Positions 7,991 to 18,631 of a stretch of 64,000 bases of DNA are shown in pieces. Positions within the stretch are counted from its first letter, which is position 1. Each line of letters opens with the position of its first letter. A program made the position numbers and the translations under genes. The notes beneath the pieces were generated by a model, which was given only the letters and a program-made list of their open reading frames with translations, was not told the DNA's origin and did not search any database. The stretch comes from Scedosporium boydii (lineage: Eukaryota; Ascomycota; Sordariomycetes; Microascales; Microascaceae), in NCBI GenBank assembly GCA_002221725.1, contig NJFT01000060.1, forward strand, positions 62,001-126,000. The letters run 5' to 3'.

Positions 7991-10900
7991 TGTAGCGTCG
8001 AGCGGTGCGCAGGACTCGTGGTCGGCGGGAAACTAGAATCGGTTGAGCATTGTCGCGCGCCGGGAAGACTATAGGAATAAAAGGAATCTCGGGAGGGGTT
8101 TATTTTCGGAGTTTTCTTTTCGAGGAGCGTTTCCGATCCTCTTCATATACATAAACAGGAGAAGGAAGCAGTAAAAATGGACCAGGAACAGGATGTCTGT
8201 GGCCCGGAGCAAAAAAAGTTTTGTGTTGGACGATGCAGATGCGGTAGAAAATGGCTTTAAAAATTTAGGCTCGTAGGACTCTCTCAGTTAAGGACGGGAG
8301 AGGAAGCGGGGGGCACAAGAAGGTTGTCTTCAGCCCAAAGAGCAAGAATTCAATGACGGGAGAAGTGGGTAGTAAGCGGTGGGTAACTATAGAACAATGA
8401 GAGAATTGGGGCGAGAGTAAAGAAGGTAAGAAAGGGTAACAAGTGGAAGTGCGCTTACGGAAACCCCAGGAAGCGGTTGGTCGTAAATGGACAGAGAAGA
8501 AGAAGAAGAGGGAGGAAAAGGGCGGCGCACAGCCAGACCAGCAAGTCTGAATCCTGCCAGACGATGAAAAGAACAAGCGACAGCAGGCGATGGCAAGTTG
8601 TGGGCAGAGAGGTCCTGTTGACGGCCAGACTGGCCATCCGACGTCTGGCCACTCCAAATGTGTTAGAAGACACGAAGTTCGGTTTTTTTTTGCCTAAGAG
8701 TATACGAAAACCCCGTCAGTTCGACCAAGGTCTGGGGGGCATGAGCACAAGAGCAAAGTGTCAAAGTGAGGCTAAAATGGGAGCGCAGGTGCCTGGCAAA
8801 AGCTGTGGAGAGCCCAGTGACGGGCAGTTGGTCGCAAATTGTTAGCACCAGGTCGACGACTCAGATACGAACAAGTGCGAAGCCCTGAGGGAAGTGTGGC
8901 AGTGGCAAGTGAGCAAGGGTTTCCCCAGGTTGTATGGGTACGCGGACAGTGGAAGGTCAAGGGATTCATCCGCCCTCTCCAGAGCGGATGACAGAGTGTC
9001 TCGAGCAATTTCACCAAAAGAACAAAATATGTACTAGTACTTCATCCTTCAGCAATGGCGGTCTGACAGGGCTTAATGGAAGTACATGATACTAGAGTGG
9101 AACTTGAAGTTAGGCTTCTCTAAGTGGTAGTAAATACTTTGGCCTGAAGGAGTGGAGAGGGAGGAGACTGTGTGGCTGGGACCCTGTGCTAAGCCTTACA
9201 AAGTACTTCGTATCTCCACTTTGGCGGTTGATGGTTGATGTCATCTTCGACCACTCACACTCACATCTCAGTCACACGCTGGGGGCACGGCGGCTGGCCT
9301 CATGAGCTCCAGCCGCTCCAACTTGGATGAGCGCATGGTCGCCAGAAGTAGACTCGACGGGCTTAAATCAACTGCCCATCATTGAATCTCTAAACCGGCT
9401 TTAGACGAATGTTGGCGCCAGTTTTGTGAGGATGCAAGAATGAACCAACTGTTCATGGAAGAGGAGAAGCCTCAGGGATTCATTCGTCGGTCAAATATCA
9501 CTCCGCACCGGCTTCCGAGTACAAAGCAGGCAGTTTTCATTCCCAAGGAAGAGGATTGGTCATGTCAGCAAACACAGGTCGAGGCCTGGCGCCATGAGCA
9601 ACCACCCACACAAAACGCAGGCAGGATTCATTGTTCAGAGTTATTCTACTTGTTTGAAATCGTTGGGCTTGAGACTGCGTGGACGGATGCTGTCCCACCC
9701 TCCATTTCATATGCACGGGGCGAGCGAGCATGGAAAGATGGGCGAGAGGGAGCGACCGTTGCAACCCCGCTCGATAAAGCTGAAAATATCGCAGCCCATC
9801 GAAATCCCACTTGATTTCCTCAAGATATATTTTCTGACGGTGGTGCCTTACGAATATTTTATTCTACTTGGTAGAATTCACGACCCCTTCGCAATCAATT
9901 TTGGGGAATGACCACTCTCATCTGAGAGCTGAACGACTGCGGCGGGCGCTGGCGTTCGTGATGACCTTCACGTCATCATCTGGAAGGGTGTCGAGAGTGG
10001 TACGTATTTCACAGGCAATCATCAAACGGACTGGTCCAAGGATGGCGGTCAGACTAGGAGAGACAAGGTACTTGGGTATATCTACGCATTTTAATTGATT
10101 CAATACTACAATACCGGTCATTACGCAGCAATATATTATGTATTGTCTTCCTATCAAAAAGTATATTCCCACTATTAAATGTACCTAAAAGTACCACGAT
10201 GCTGACACCCTTTCCATTCCTCAGAATTTCAAGGTGTGGTGGTCTGGATGCACTATCCTGCCTGACCAACAAATGGTAATACGATCGCACCCGTCACAGA
10301 TACCGATACAGTGTGCCTCATGTCACCTTTACGGAGTACATGGTTGATCCTAGCTGGGCGGTGTCTCGTGTGCTGGGCACTGTTCAACCGGGCCCTACAC
10401 TAAGTAAGCGAACCAATAAAAACCAGAAACCTCCCCCCCTCGCATAGGACCGATCATTCCTCTCAACCAATCGCCGCAAGCCTGCCTGCAGCCCAAACCA
10501 ATCATCGTCAAGATGGACCAATTTTGCCATCATCCATGGCACTAAGGAGATTCCATTTTGATTTCCGCCTCTCCTTTTGTCCCACTTCCGACACATCTTC
10601 TCTTTCGTTCACAGTGCCACAATGAACATGCCAGTCGCTCTTGCTACTCGGGGTCCCCCCCGGGCTCCGAAAACCCTCGATGGTTTATCTCTCCATCTCG
10701 CCCACACACACGCCTCCTACGTCCTCCTTTTACGCATCACCCACGGCCGACGAGATCCAGACTCCAGATTCACGATTCGAGAGTTCCGCTGACAGAAAAT
10801 CCACGATTTCGCTTCAAATTCTTACGCCGATACCACTGAAAACAACAACTCTTTTGAGCCTCTGAACGATCCTTCGCGATTATTCCAATCCGCCAAAATG

Positions 10901-11056
10901 TATCCCACCAGGCCCGGTAGCAAGAACTGAGAGCACCTGTCTGTCCACCACAACAGTCCAGGTTTCTCGGAACCATCTCAACGGCTTGCCAACGTCTCTC
11001 TCTATGATTTATTAGCTCTCTGGACTCCTCTAACCCCACCACCGTTTAAACCAAAC
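7991..11056. other. Divergent intergenic region between kinase and unknown acidic gene
   Basis: 3.1 kb without a supportable gene. Next to the kinase start the minus strand is CT-rich (8470-8560), fitting a promoter and leader for that gene. The region has one exact TACTTCGTA (9204-9212). The plus strand before 11057 is pyrimidine-rich (about 10550-10870) and contains several short overlapping ATG ORFs, probably upstream ORFs in a leader rather than genes. Confidence 0.5.
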
Positions 11057-12457
11057 ATGGACGATCCGGGCTGGTCATGGCCCGCCTGGAAGTTTGGCAT
11101 GAAAAGGGAAGACCTGTCAACGAAGTTGCACGACGAGTACAACACCTTCCCGTCCACGATCCAAGACCCCGAAGCCTTCCACCACGACGTCTTCGAGGTA
11201 GCCATCACCGCATCGACGACCGAAGAATTTCACGAACTTCTTACTGCGCGGAAGCAGCAACGGCTTCGTGAGCTGAACGAATCCCTCGAAGCTGCCGCCT
11301 TCGAGATCATCGCTCACCCCAAACTCGTCGGGACCGAACAGTGGCAGTATGCACTTCAGCTCTTCAGGACTAGGTCGTTCGACTCACTCGTGAGATACTT
11401 TTCGAGCTACCTCCCCGAGACTTACTTGGATCATCATCACCAAACTCCAGGCGGGAACAACCGTTCCCATACCCCGTTGTCCACCGCGTCATCGTACGCC
11501 GACTACAGCAGTGTGGCCAGCGCGACGACCGACGCCAGCAGCATTGATGCTGACGACGACGATTATGACGATCACGAAGCACATGCCCTTGTACCAACAT
11601 TTCTTTCTCAGTATTCTTCAGATAAGCCTGTTTTCACCGACGAACCTGAAGATATCGTCAGCCCTGCGCAAGACGCGTTGTCTTGTCGACTCCCTCGCAT
11701 TGATACCCGCGTTCCTTTGTCACCCGAATCTATAACCGAGGACCCCGACACTGCTGCATCGTCACCTGTTAACACGACCCATCAACCTCAGCACCCTACC
11801 ATTCTCCATCCGAGCCCAAAGCGACCACTCGTATCGTTTGCCAGCTCTCATGACGAAGAAGAAGAAGAACGCGTAGTATCTCTAACCACATCTTCAACAT
11901 CATCGTATGTGGACATTCGTCCGACGCTCCAAGGCACACAGTCTCCTGCGGTGTCGGAGGCAGACTTGTCTGACAGCCGATCGTCGGTCGAATCTATCAC
12001 CTTTTCAGAATCGGAATCCAGCCGAAGGGATTCTCGCGATTCTCGCGGTTTCTCTACCCAGGAGGATGACGATGATGAGGAGGAGGACTTTCCTACTACC
12101 CAATCACCCATTGATATGTATGACGAGATGGAGGACATGTGCCCATTCACGGTTGATGAAGACACATCTAGCATACTACCCACTTCAGAAGTCTACGACT
12201 TCTTGGACTCGGAGACTGCCACTCCCAAACCCGAAGGTCCGGCTTCATCAGTTTCATTCCGCACGTCAAAATCTGTTAGTTTTTGTAGTTTCAGGTCGAC
12301 GTCGAGATCGACGCCGACAAAGGATGCTCGGATTCGAGCGGAGAGTCCCCTGCGATGCTCCAGGCGGACTCCGGAGGAGGCTTCCAGTCGCATACAGAAA
12401 CCCGCGTCAGACCTGTTTAGGTCTAGGCTCAAGGGTAGGAAGCAGCGGTTTGACTAG
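11057..12457 (+). CDS. Unknown acidic, serine-rich protein
   Basis: Single-exon ORF of 466 residues. The family is not recognised. The N-terminal about 125 residues look globular and mostly helical (MDDPGWSWPAWKFGMK, then the segments HHDVFEVAITASTTEEFHEL and QWQYALQLFRTRSFDSLVRY). The remainder is low-complexity: Asp clusters near 170 (DADDDDYDDHE), Glu near 270 and a DDDDEEED run near 343, in a Ser/Thr/Pro-rich context, ending in a basic Arg/Lys tail (SRLKGRKQRF). No signal peptide or membrane segment is seen. Codon third positions are C/G-rich over the N-terminal part, supporting a real gene. A strongly purine-rich tract follows the stop at once. A scaffold or regulatory role is only a guess from composition. 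Confidence 0.75.
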   Translation: MDDPGWSWPAWKFGMKREDLSTKLHDEYNTFPSTIQDPEAFHHDVFEVAITASTTEEFHELLTARKQQRLRELNESLEAAAFEIIAHPKLVGTEQWQYALQLFRTRSFDSLVRYFSSYLPETYLDHHHQTPGGNNRSHTPLSTASSYADYSSVASATTDASSIDADDDDYDDHEAHALVPTFLSQYSSDKPVFTDEPEDIVSPAQDALSCRLPRIDTRVPLSPESITEDPDTAASSPVNTTHQPQHPTILHPSPKRPLVSFASSHDEEEEERVVSLTTSSTSSYVDIRPTLQGTQSPAVSEADLSDSRSSVESITFSESESSRRDSRDSRGFSTQEDDDDEEEDFPTTQSPIDMYDEMEDMCPFTVDEDTSSILPTSEVYDFLDSETATPKPEGPASSVSFRTSKSVSFCSFRSTSRSTPTKDARIRAESPLRCSRRTPEEASSRIQKPASDLFRSRLKGRKQRFD

Positions 12458-14173
12458 CATTTGTGGAATGGCCGAAGAGGCGAAGATGAACGAAGAGAGG
12501 ATAGAGAGGAGGAGGGAGGAGGAGGAGGAGAAAGAGGAGGAGATGCGGAGGAGGAGAGGATGGATCGTAACAGGTTGGCGCAGCGCGTGGTGTCCCCCCT
12601 GTACATACATATATATAAGTGGCCGCACCCTGTACATATCGTACCCTTTAATGATTTTTCGTTTTCACCCCCCCAAAAACGCTTTCCTAGATTCGTTTGC
12701 TCAACGTCTCGTGTTATATCTGCTAACAACCCTTCGACGACCAGCCATGCTCACCTTTATATATAACCCCCCAGGTCCTGGAAATGCTCACGAAACTGAT
12801 GTTTTAGATTTTCTCTTCTGATTACAAAACAGTCTTGCGAGGTAAAACGGCTATAGAAATGACCAGGTAATGTGGCTTTCCCCCCTTCTCTCTGCGCTCT
12901 TGCGTGATCCCTCATCGAGCTGAGAAATCGTGATAACCCGCAAGTGATGCGTGGCACGAGGTCACGCGTGTTGAACTGCCCAAGGGATTGTCACACCCCG
13001 ACGAAGCCACGAGCACCCAAACACCGACAGCCACCACGCGTACCTTGCATACTCTCACCAAGGGCGTCTTTCTTCTTAAGATTTTTTAATACTCTTTTCG
13101 GGTTCAGAGCACGCGTGTATTATACGAGGTTAACTACGTCATAAGTCCTATTTTTGAATATGAGGATAAGGTAAGGCTTTTTGGATCCATGTCTTTGGAA
13201 CCTGCAGATGATCGGGGAGTGTGGTGGGATGGGTGAGGCGAAGAGGAGCTGATGTTGGAGAGGGGTTGTCATGGAGTTATTTCTGTTTATTTGTGTTTCG
13301 CCTTGCGAGTCCGGCGGTCTTCTTTTCGGGGAGTTTGATCTGGATTCCTGGACGGAGTTGGAAACTAGTTGAGGGACGCCGCCCTTCGCGAGTCCTCAAT
13401 AATCAGGGTCTTCACTTCGAGTGCCTGCTGGCAGGCAGGCTTAGCTGGTGATTTATGGCGTTAGCTGGCATAGTAGCGTTTGAACCATAGAAATTGTCAT
13501 GCCGACAGAGTAAGAATAATGATAATTACATCAAAATGATTCGATATGTTGATCTTGATCAAACGCAACCCGATCTATTATCGTCTCCGGACTCTGGTAT
13601 CACGATCCATCGGCGGCGGGGAGGTCTACAACGTCCGTCTGTCCTGTCCTTCCCGTCAGCATCAAGTCAAAGCATCAAATTGATTCCCCACAGATTCTCG
13701 CTCGAGCCACCACCGTTCAGCATTCCCAGAGCGGTAATTCCTCGACCAAGACTCTAGTCCGGGGTAACTTGGCATCGTCCACTCCACTCCACAAATGCGG
13801 AAACGCGGGGAAACAACATCGTCCGCCCGATTCCCATTTGTGCATGAACTGGACTGGAACTTTTTTTTTAAAGGTGGCGTGGGTAGAAAGATGCCGAGGT
13901 CGAGGACAGAATCAACTATCGCTTTACTACGTAGATGGGACCTAAACTAGCTTCTTTCTTCATGTGCAGTGATCGACAATCGATGGCTTGATTTATTTAT
14001 ATCTTGCTAGGACGTCTTCGAGTTCTAGAGAGAATATCGAGACTCAGACCACACACGCAGAGACCATCCCCTCTCATGAGTGCCCGGATCCTCGACTTTA
14101 TTAGTAGTCCTGATCTTCATTCAGCATCTCCAAGTTAATTCCTCTTCAAGCAACGGGCCGCAAACCCTTCACG
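12458..14173. other. Intergenic region with purine-rich tract
   Basis: Starts with a GA-rich tract (12486-12562) that would lie in the 3' UTR of the preceding gene. The rest has no supportable ORF. Before the next gene there is a T-run (13861-13869) and an AT-rich box (about 13992-14003, atttatttatat) that could serve its promoter. Confidence 0.45.
12486..12562 (+). repeat. GGA/GAG purine-rich low-complexity tract
   Basis: Nearly pure purine on the plus strand, built of GAG and GGA units, beginning about 30 bp after the stop of the acidic protein gene. The frame stays open through it, but it codes only for a Glu/Arg/Gly low-complexity string, so it is treated as untranslated. Confidence 0.7.
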
Positions 14174-14944
14174 ATGACGGCCACCCTCACGCTCACGCAG
14201 CGGCTCACCACCGCCTGGGCCGACATCGTCAACACCCACACTCCCCACAACATCGAACTCTACGGCACCCTTCTCATCCAGCTCCTCTTCTTCTGGATCC
14301 CCTCCGCAATCTACATCGCCATCGATGCCTACCTCCCCACCTTCGCCGCCCGCCACAAACTCCAACCGCCCCCCAAACAACCCAGCGCCTCCGAAGTCCG
14401 CCACTGCTTCCTCATCACCTTCCGCAACCAGCTCATCACCATCGGCCTCGCCCTCATCCCCTACTTCCTCACCCCGAAACCCTCCCTCCTCATCACCCCC
14501 ACCCTCCCGACTTTCAAGGAATTCGTCACGCACTTCGTCATCTGCTGCCTCCTCCGCGAGGCCATGTTCTACTACGCCCACCGCCTCCTCCACGTCGGGC
14601 CCCTGTACCGCGCCATCCATAAGATCCACCACCGCTTCACAGCGCCCGTGGCGCTTGCTTCGCAGTACGCGCATCCCATCGAGCACATCGCCGCTAATGC
14701 GCTGCCGCTCGCTATTCCACCCGCGCTTCTGGGTACGCACATCTTGACGGCTTGGGCGTTTTTGGGATTTATGCTTATGGAGACGAGTTTGGTGCATAGC
14801 GGGTTTGATTTCTTCGGGGGGCTGGCGTGGATGCATGATGAGCATCATAGGAGGTTTAATATTAATTTCGGGGCTTTGGGCATTTTGGATTGGGTGCATG
14901 GGACTGGGGCTGAGAGGCCGGCTAAGGGGAAGAAGGCGGAATGA
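14174..14944 (+). CDS. Membrane fatty acid hydroxylase superfamily protein (sterol desaturase-like)
   Basis: Single exon, 256 residues. Members of this superfamily are di-iron membrane enzymes of the ER that hydroxylate or desaturate sterols, sphingolipids or alkanes. Three histidine clusters expected of the di-iron site are visible: HRLLH (136-140), HKIHH (149-153) and HDEHH (221-225), with a further His at 208 in LVHSGFDF. Hydrophobic segments at about 30-50, 85-105, 115-133 and 175-205 fit a multi-pass protein. The C-terminus KKAE matches a KKxx ER-retrieval signal. Size fits short fungal family members; the substrate cannot be told from sequence. Codon choice is strongly C-ending in the first about 500 nt and turns to G/T-ending after about 14660, within one uninterrupted frame. 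Confidence 0.9.
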   Translation: MTATLTLTQRLTTAWADIVNTHTPHNIELYGTLLIQLLFFWIPSAIYIAIDAYLPTFAARHKLQPPPKQPSASEVRHCFLITFRNQLITIGLALIPYFLTPKPSLLITPTLPTFKEFVTHFVICCLLREAMFYYAHRLLHVGPLYRAIHKIHHRFTAPVALASQYAHPIEHIAANALPLAIPPALLGTHILTAWAFLGFMLMETSLVHSGFDFFGGLAWMHDEHHRRFNINFGALGILDWVHGTGAERPAKGKKAE

Positions 14945-16142
14945 GGTAGGCTGTCTGTTGTTATGTCTTGGGGATAGGGTTATGGTGCCCTCAGATGGGA
15001 TACCATCATCGTCTGTAGTTGCGAATGAAATATATTCAGTTTATAAAAGCAACACGGTATCCATCCTCGGCTCGAATACCTCATCCATTGTCATTATTTT
15101 CTTCCGAGTTCGATTTGGTAACACAAAGGACTGGGCCTAGTTCCCAGTTCAGGTGAAAGAAAGACTCGGCTGAAACTTGGTGGCAGCACATCCCTTATAT
15201 GTACTTGAACTTTTTGAGGCGTTTAAGAGTCGCCGCGGTCACACCACAGATTTGTGTAAGAGTCCAAGACTCGCTCTGTCCATTCCTAAACCATTCGTTT
15301 TCAAGATGGCTGTCGTGCATGCGGGGAGGATACGGCCTGTTAGTAGACAGTGCCGAAGCTACTTGTAGTTCATTCTTTTCACCTGCTTGTTCAGGCGAAA
15401 CCAAAGCATGGAGTAGCCATGCAAGTCGGTCGAGGGATCAGTGGTCATGGATAGCTTGGGCTCGTGGTCCCGGAATCTCCCTCGGTGCGGTGCTCAATAT
15501 CCTCGGCGAATCGTATTGGTTTCCATCTTTACAGATCCTGGGAAAATGTGATTCCATGTTCGCGCCTATCCATATCTTTAGCTTCCTTTCCACCAGAGAG
15601 GTAGAGTGAGGCAATAGCTCCCCCTCGAGAGTGGGAACGCATGTTGTTTGTCGACACTACATGTTACATCGCAACATCATTTGGTGAGTAACATTCCGTA
15701 GTCATGGTTAATGTACACGGATAAAAAGGGGGTATGAAGGACAGAACTATGTTCATCAACCGCAAGTCGAAGACCTCTTTAAAACAGGGTAAGATGGCCA
15801 ACTCGGCCTCTCCCCGGACGGCTTCCTTCCTTGCTAGCACTGAGTATCTTCCTCGCATGCAAACTGGTAAGAGTGGGGATGGAATCTTGTGAAAGCCCGA
15901 AATAGGTGAGGCTTGTGTCCGCCATGAAGTAAGGCTGCCAGGGAAGATCTGTTGTCAATTCCACCAAGATGGCCGTCCTTTTCAGGATCCGGTCGACCTC
16001 TAAACAATGTCAATTGACCCTAACAGAATCCATTTCGGTCACTGCGACAGGCCTGGCAAGAGAGCATGGCAGAGAAGGGGGGATATTTCGATTCATTAAC
16101 ACCTTGAATGTTCAGACCGCGCAGAGAAGCACCATCATCCTC
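14945..16142. other. Convergent intergenic region
   Basis: 3' sides of the hydroxylase gene (plus) and the Nudix gene (minus). No convincing gene, RNA or repeat was seen; the small ORFs here have no coding-like composition. Confidence 0.5.
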
Positions 16143-16758
16143 TCACAAACTTCGCCGAAGAAACATCTCCCCGCTCGGATTCTGATCCAACAAATTAGCA
16201 AGCGGCATATCAATCTCCCTCTCCTGCTCAGTCCTCAACTGATCCCACGTCCTCCACTCCCACCCTTGACACTCATCGAGTTCAACCACCTGGCACAGCT
16301 AGGGGAGAAAAGAGTAAGCAATTCATTTTCTCGTCAAATGAAGCGGGCTTCTTGTTCGCGCTCTCTCACCTCTGGTTCATCTCCCTCATCCTGCAGCTCA
16401 CACACCACAAATATCGTCACATAATGCTTCTCACGTCCAAGTCCCCCCATCACCTCCCCATCCACGGCAGCGACCCGCCGCGCATGCACCTCGAGGCCCG
16501 TTTCCTTCCTCGTGAGCCGCTCGGCTGCGGCGAGGAACGTCTCGCCGTACTCGAGGTATCCGCCCGGCGCTCGGAACTGGCCTAGATTTCATTTAGCCTT
16601 TTCACCGAGAAAGTCTGATTTCCCTTAATACCTTTACCTAGCGTTCCTGTGCATTTGGCGACGAGGAAGGTGCTCTCAAGGCGTCTGTGGATGAGGACGG
16701 ATATACGGACTTCGGGACTGTGGGGCGTCGTGGATGGGGATGTGGGTTTGGTGGCCAT
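16143..16758 (-). CDS. Nudix hydrolase, NUDT15-like, three exons
   Basis: Not visible as one ORF; assembled as complement(join(16143..16298,16370..16581,16638..16758)), 162 residues. Introns of 71 and 56 nt have GT-AG ends (GTGAGA/CTAG and GTAAAG/CTAG) and the three exons sum to a whole number of codons. Exon 1 gives MATKPTSPSTTPHSPEVRIS and the strand LIHRRLESTFLVAKC. Exon 2 carries the Nudix box GGYLEYGETFLAAAERLTRK followed by ETGL, close to GGxxExGExxxxAAxREvxEExG; the core REEE-type motif is R-KE-, so one metal-binding position differs (Lys for Glu). Exon 3 starts LCQVVELDECQGWEWRTWDQL, matching the EGWEW-W motif of NUDT15-type proteins. Family members hydrolyse nucleotide diphosphate derivatives such as oxidised dNTPs; the true substrate is unknown. 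Confidence 0.85.
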
Positions 16759-17368
16759 ATTTGAGATATCTTTACAAGTTTCAGGCGAGCAAAATGTTGA
16801 AGTCTAAGCAAGGGATGGGTAGGTTCATAGGTTCATCTACATACAATTCATGTCAAGGGAGGAGTTGGAGTGTCATGGTGCCCAGATTCTTATGCGAGTT
16901 CGAGCTAGAATCAGATCATGAACATTAACGACTCCGAGGAGAAAGGAAAACCGAAACTGAACTGAGTCGAGGGTTTGATTGATATCATTATGCTATGCTG
17001 TAACAAGTAACAAATAAATGTCTATCTCTACCTTGCATCCCGCAACCTCTCACTGAAACAAGAAAATAGGAAAATAGTAAAATGAGAAAAAAAAAAAAAA
17101 AAAAAAAAAGAAAGGAAAATATAACAAAAGGAAAAATGTCTCCGATTTTTTTCATTCCGTCCCAATAGAAAATATCCCCACCCATCAATAAGGAAATATG
17201 TTATCATATGTACAAGGAAAATAAGAACCCAAGCCAAGAGGCAGATCAAAAAGTGTTTAGGCCTTTAGGACCAATATTCTAAAAAGAAACATGACAAAAG
17301 AAAGGAGAATGAGAAACGAAATGTCGAAAAAAAGGGCTAAACAGATCAAACACACGCTTCGCCTAAAA
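16759..17368. other. Intergenic region with poly-A tract
   Basis: Upstream of the Nudix gene and downstream of the flavohemoglobin gene, both on the minus strand. Contains a 23-nt A-run (17087-17109). No gene seen. Confidence 0.55.
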
Positions 17369-18631
17369 TTATTTCGCGTGTATCTGGAGCTCGCCGGTCG
17401 AGAATGGAGAGAACTTCACCCTCTCGAGGCTGACACCCTGCATGACGAGGTAATCCGACATCTCGACCATGAACTGCTCGGGTCCGCAGATGTAGTACTC
17501 GGCCGCACCGTGATCGAGGTAGATGTCATCAGCGTGAACGGCGGCGAGGTCAATGCGCGCATCATACTCGTAGTTGACGCCGATGAGCTCAGCCTCGGCA
17601 AGTCTGGACTTGAAGATGTTGACCGAGACGGTGTTGGGCCTCGCCTGCTTGAGGCGCCTGACGTGGTCCTCGAAAGGCATATCACGCTGGGATCCGTGAA
17701 TGAACGAGACGGGCCGCTGGGGCTGGTTCTCGACGACGGAGTTGAGAATGGAGACCATGGGCGCGACACCGACGCCGGCCGAGATGAGGACGAGAGGCAC
17801 ACCAACACCGCCGCTGTAGGGGTCGAGGAAGACCTCGCCGGCGGGGTGGGAGACGTCGAGCTCGTCACCCCTCTGGAGGTCGTCGAGCATGACGTTGGAC
17901 ACGAGGCCGGGGTTGACATTCATGACCATGCCGGCCTTCCTCACCTGCATGCCGCGGTCCCTCTTGATGGTAATCCTGTAGTAATCGGGCCTGGGGGCAT
18001 CGCTGAGGGCGTACTGCCTAATCTGGACGTAGCCCTGGTCGGCCATCTCCATCTTCACCGAAATATACTGGCCGGGCAAGAACTCGGGGAGGACCTTGCC
18101 GTCCTTGGGAGTGAGGTAGAACGAGTAGATGTTATCCGTCTCCCTGACCTTCTTGGCAATCTTAAACTTCCTCCAGCCTTCCCACCCTTGCTTCTTGAAC
18201 GTGCGGTACATCTGGTCCTCGCGACCGATGAGCATGCGGGCGAGAACCCAGTAGGCCTTGTCCCAGGCGAGACGGGCCTCGGGGGTCATGACGGGGCCGA
18301 GGACCTCGCTGAAGGCGTCGATGAGGTACTTGCCGACGATCTTGTAGTGTTCGGGTTTTATGCCGAGCGAGCAGTGCTTGTTGCACATGCGCTCGAGCCG
18401 GGGGATGAGCTCGCTGATGTTGTTGATGTCGGCGGCGAACTTGAGGATGACGGCCGTGAGGGCGCGGGGTTGGCGGGCGTTGGCGATGTTGACATCGTTG
18501 AAGATGTTGTGGAGCTCGGGGTGGGCTTGGAGCATGTTGTGGTAGAAGGTTGTGGTGATGGTTTCTCCGTGGTCCTTGAGGGCTGGGATGGTCGCCCGGA
18601 CTATTTGCGTTTGCTTGTATGAGAGGGCCAT
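17369..18631 (-). CDS. YHB1: Flavohemoglobin (nitric oxide dioxygenase)
   Basis: 420 residues from the ATG at 18631 (MALSYKQTQ). An in-frame ATG 17 codons upstream would add a His/Thr-rich stretch absent from the family, so it is rejected. The enzyme converts nitric oxide to nitrate using NAD(P)H and protects against nitrosative stress. Globin domain first: distal Tyr30 in TTTFYHNML, Gln54, and proximal His86 in NKHCSLGIKPEHYKIVGKYL. Then the FAD domain with RQYALSDAP and the NAD(P)H domain with SAGVGVAPMVSIL, and near the end YICGPEQFM. All key residues are present and length fits the family (about 400-420), so it should be active. No intron. Fungi often carry cytosolic and mitochondrial forms; no clear mitochondrial presequence is seen, so cytosolic is more likely. 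Confidence 0.96.
   Translation of the reverse strand: MALSYKQTQIVRATIPALKDHGETITTTFYHNMLQAHPELHNIFNDVNIANARQPRALTAVILKFAADINNISELIPRLERMCNKHCSLGIKPEHYKIVGKYLIDAFSEVLGPVMTPEARLAWDKAYWVLARMLIGREDQMYRTFKKQGWEGWRKFKIAKKVRETDNIYSFYLTPKDGKVLPEFLPGQYISVKMEMADQGYVQIRQYALSDAPRPDYYRITIKRDRGMQVRKAGMVMNVNPGLVSNVMLDDLQRGDELDVSHPAGEVFLDPYSGGVGVPLVLISAGVGVAPMVSILNSVVENQPQRPVSFIHGSQRDMPFEDHVRRLKQARPNTVSVNIFKSRLAEAELIGVNYEYDARIDLAAVHADDIYLDHGAAEYYICGPEQFMVEMSDYLVMQGVSLERVKFSPFSTGELQIHAK

Noticed and set aside
8265..8657. 130-residue minus-strand ORF
   Set aside because: Encoded by CT-rich leader sequence of the kinase gene; composition is Ser/Leu/Phe/Pro from pyrimidine runs, no domain.
10558..10865. Overlapping short ORFs before the acidic protein gene
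   Set aside because: Three frames open at once in pyrimidine-rich sequence; best read as leader with upstream ORFs.
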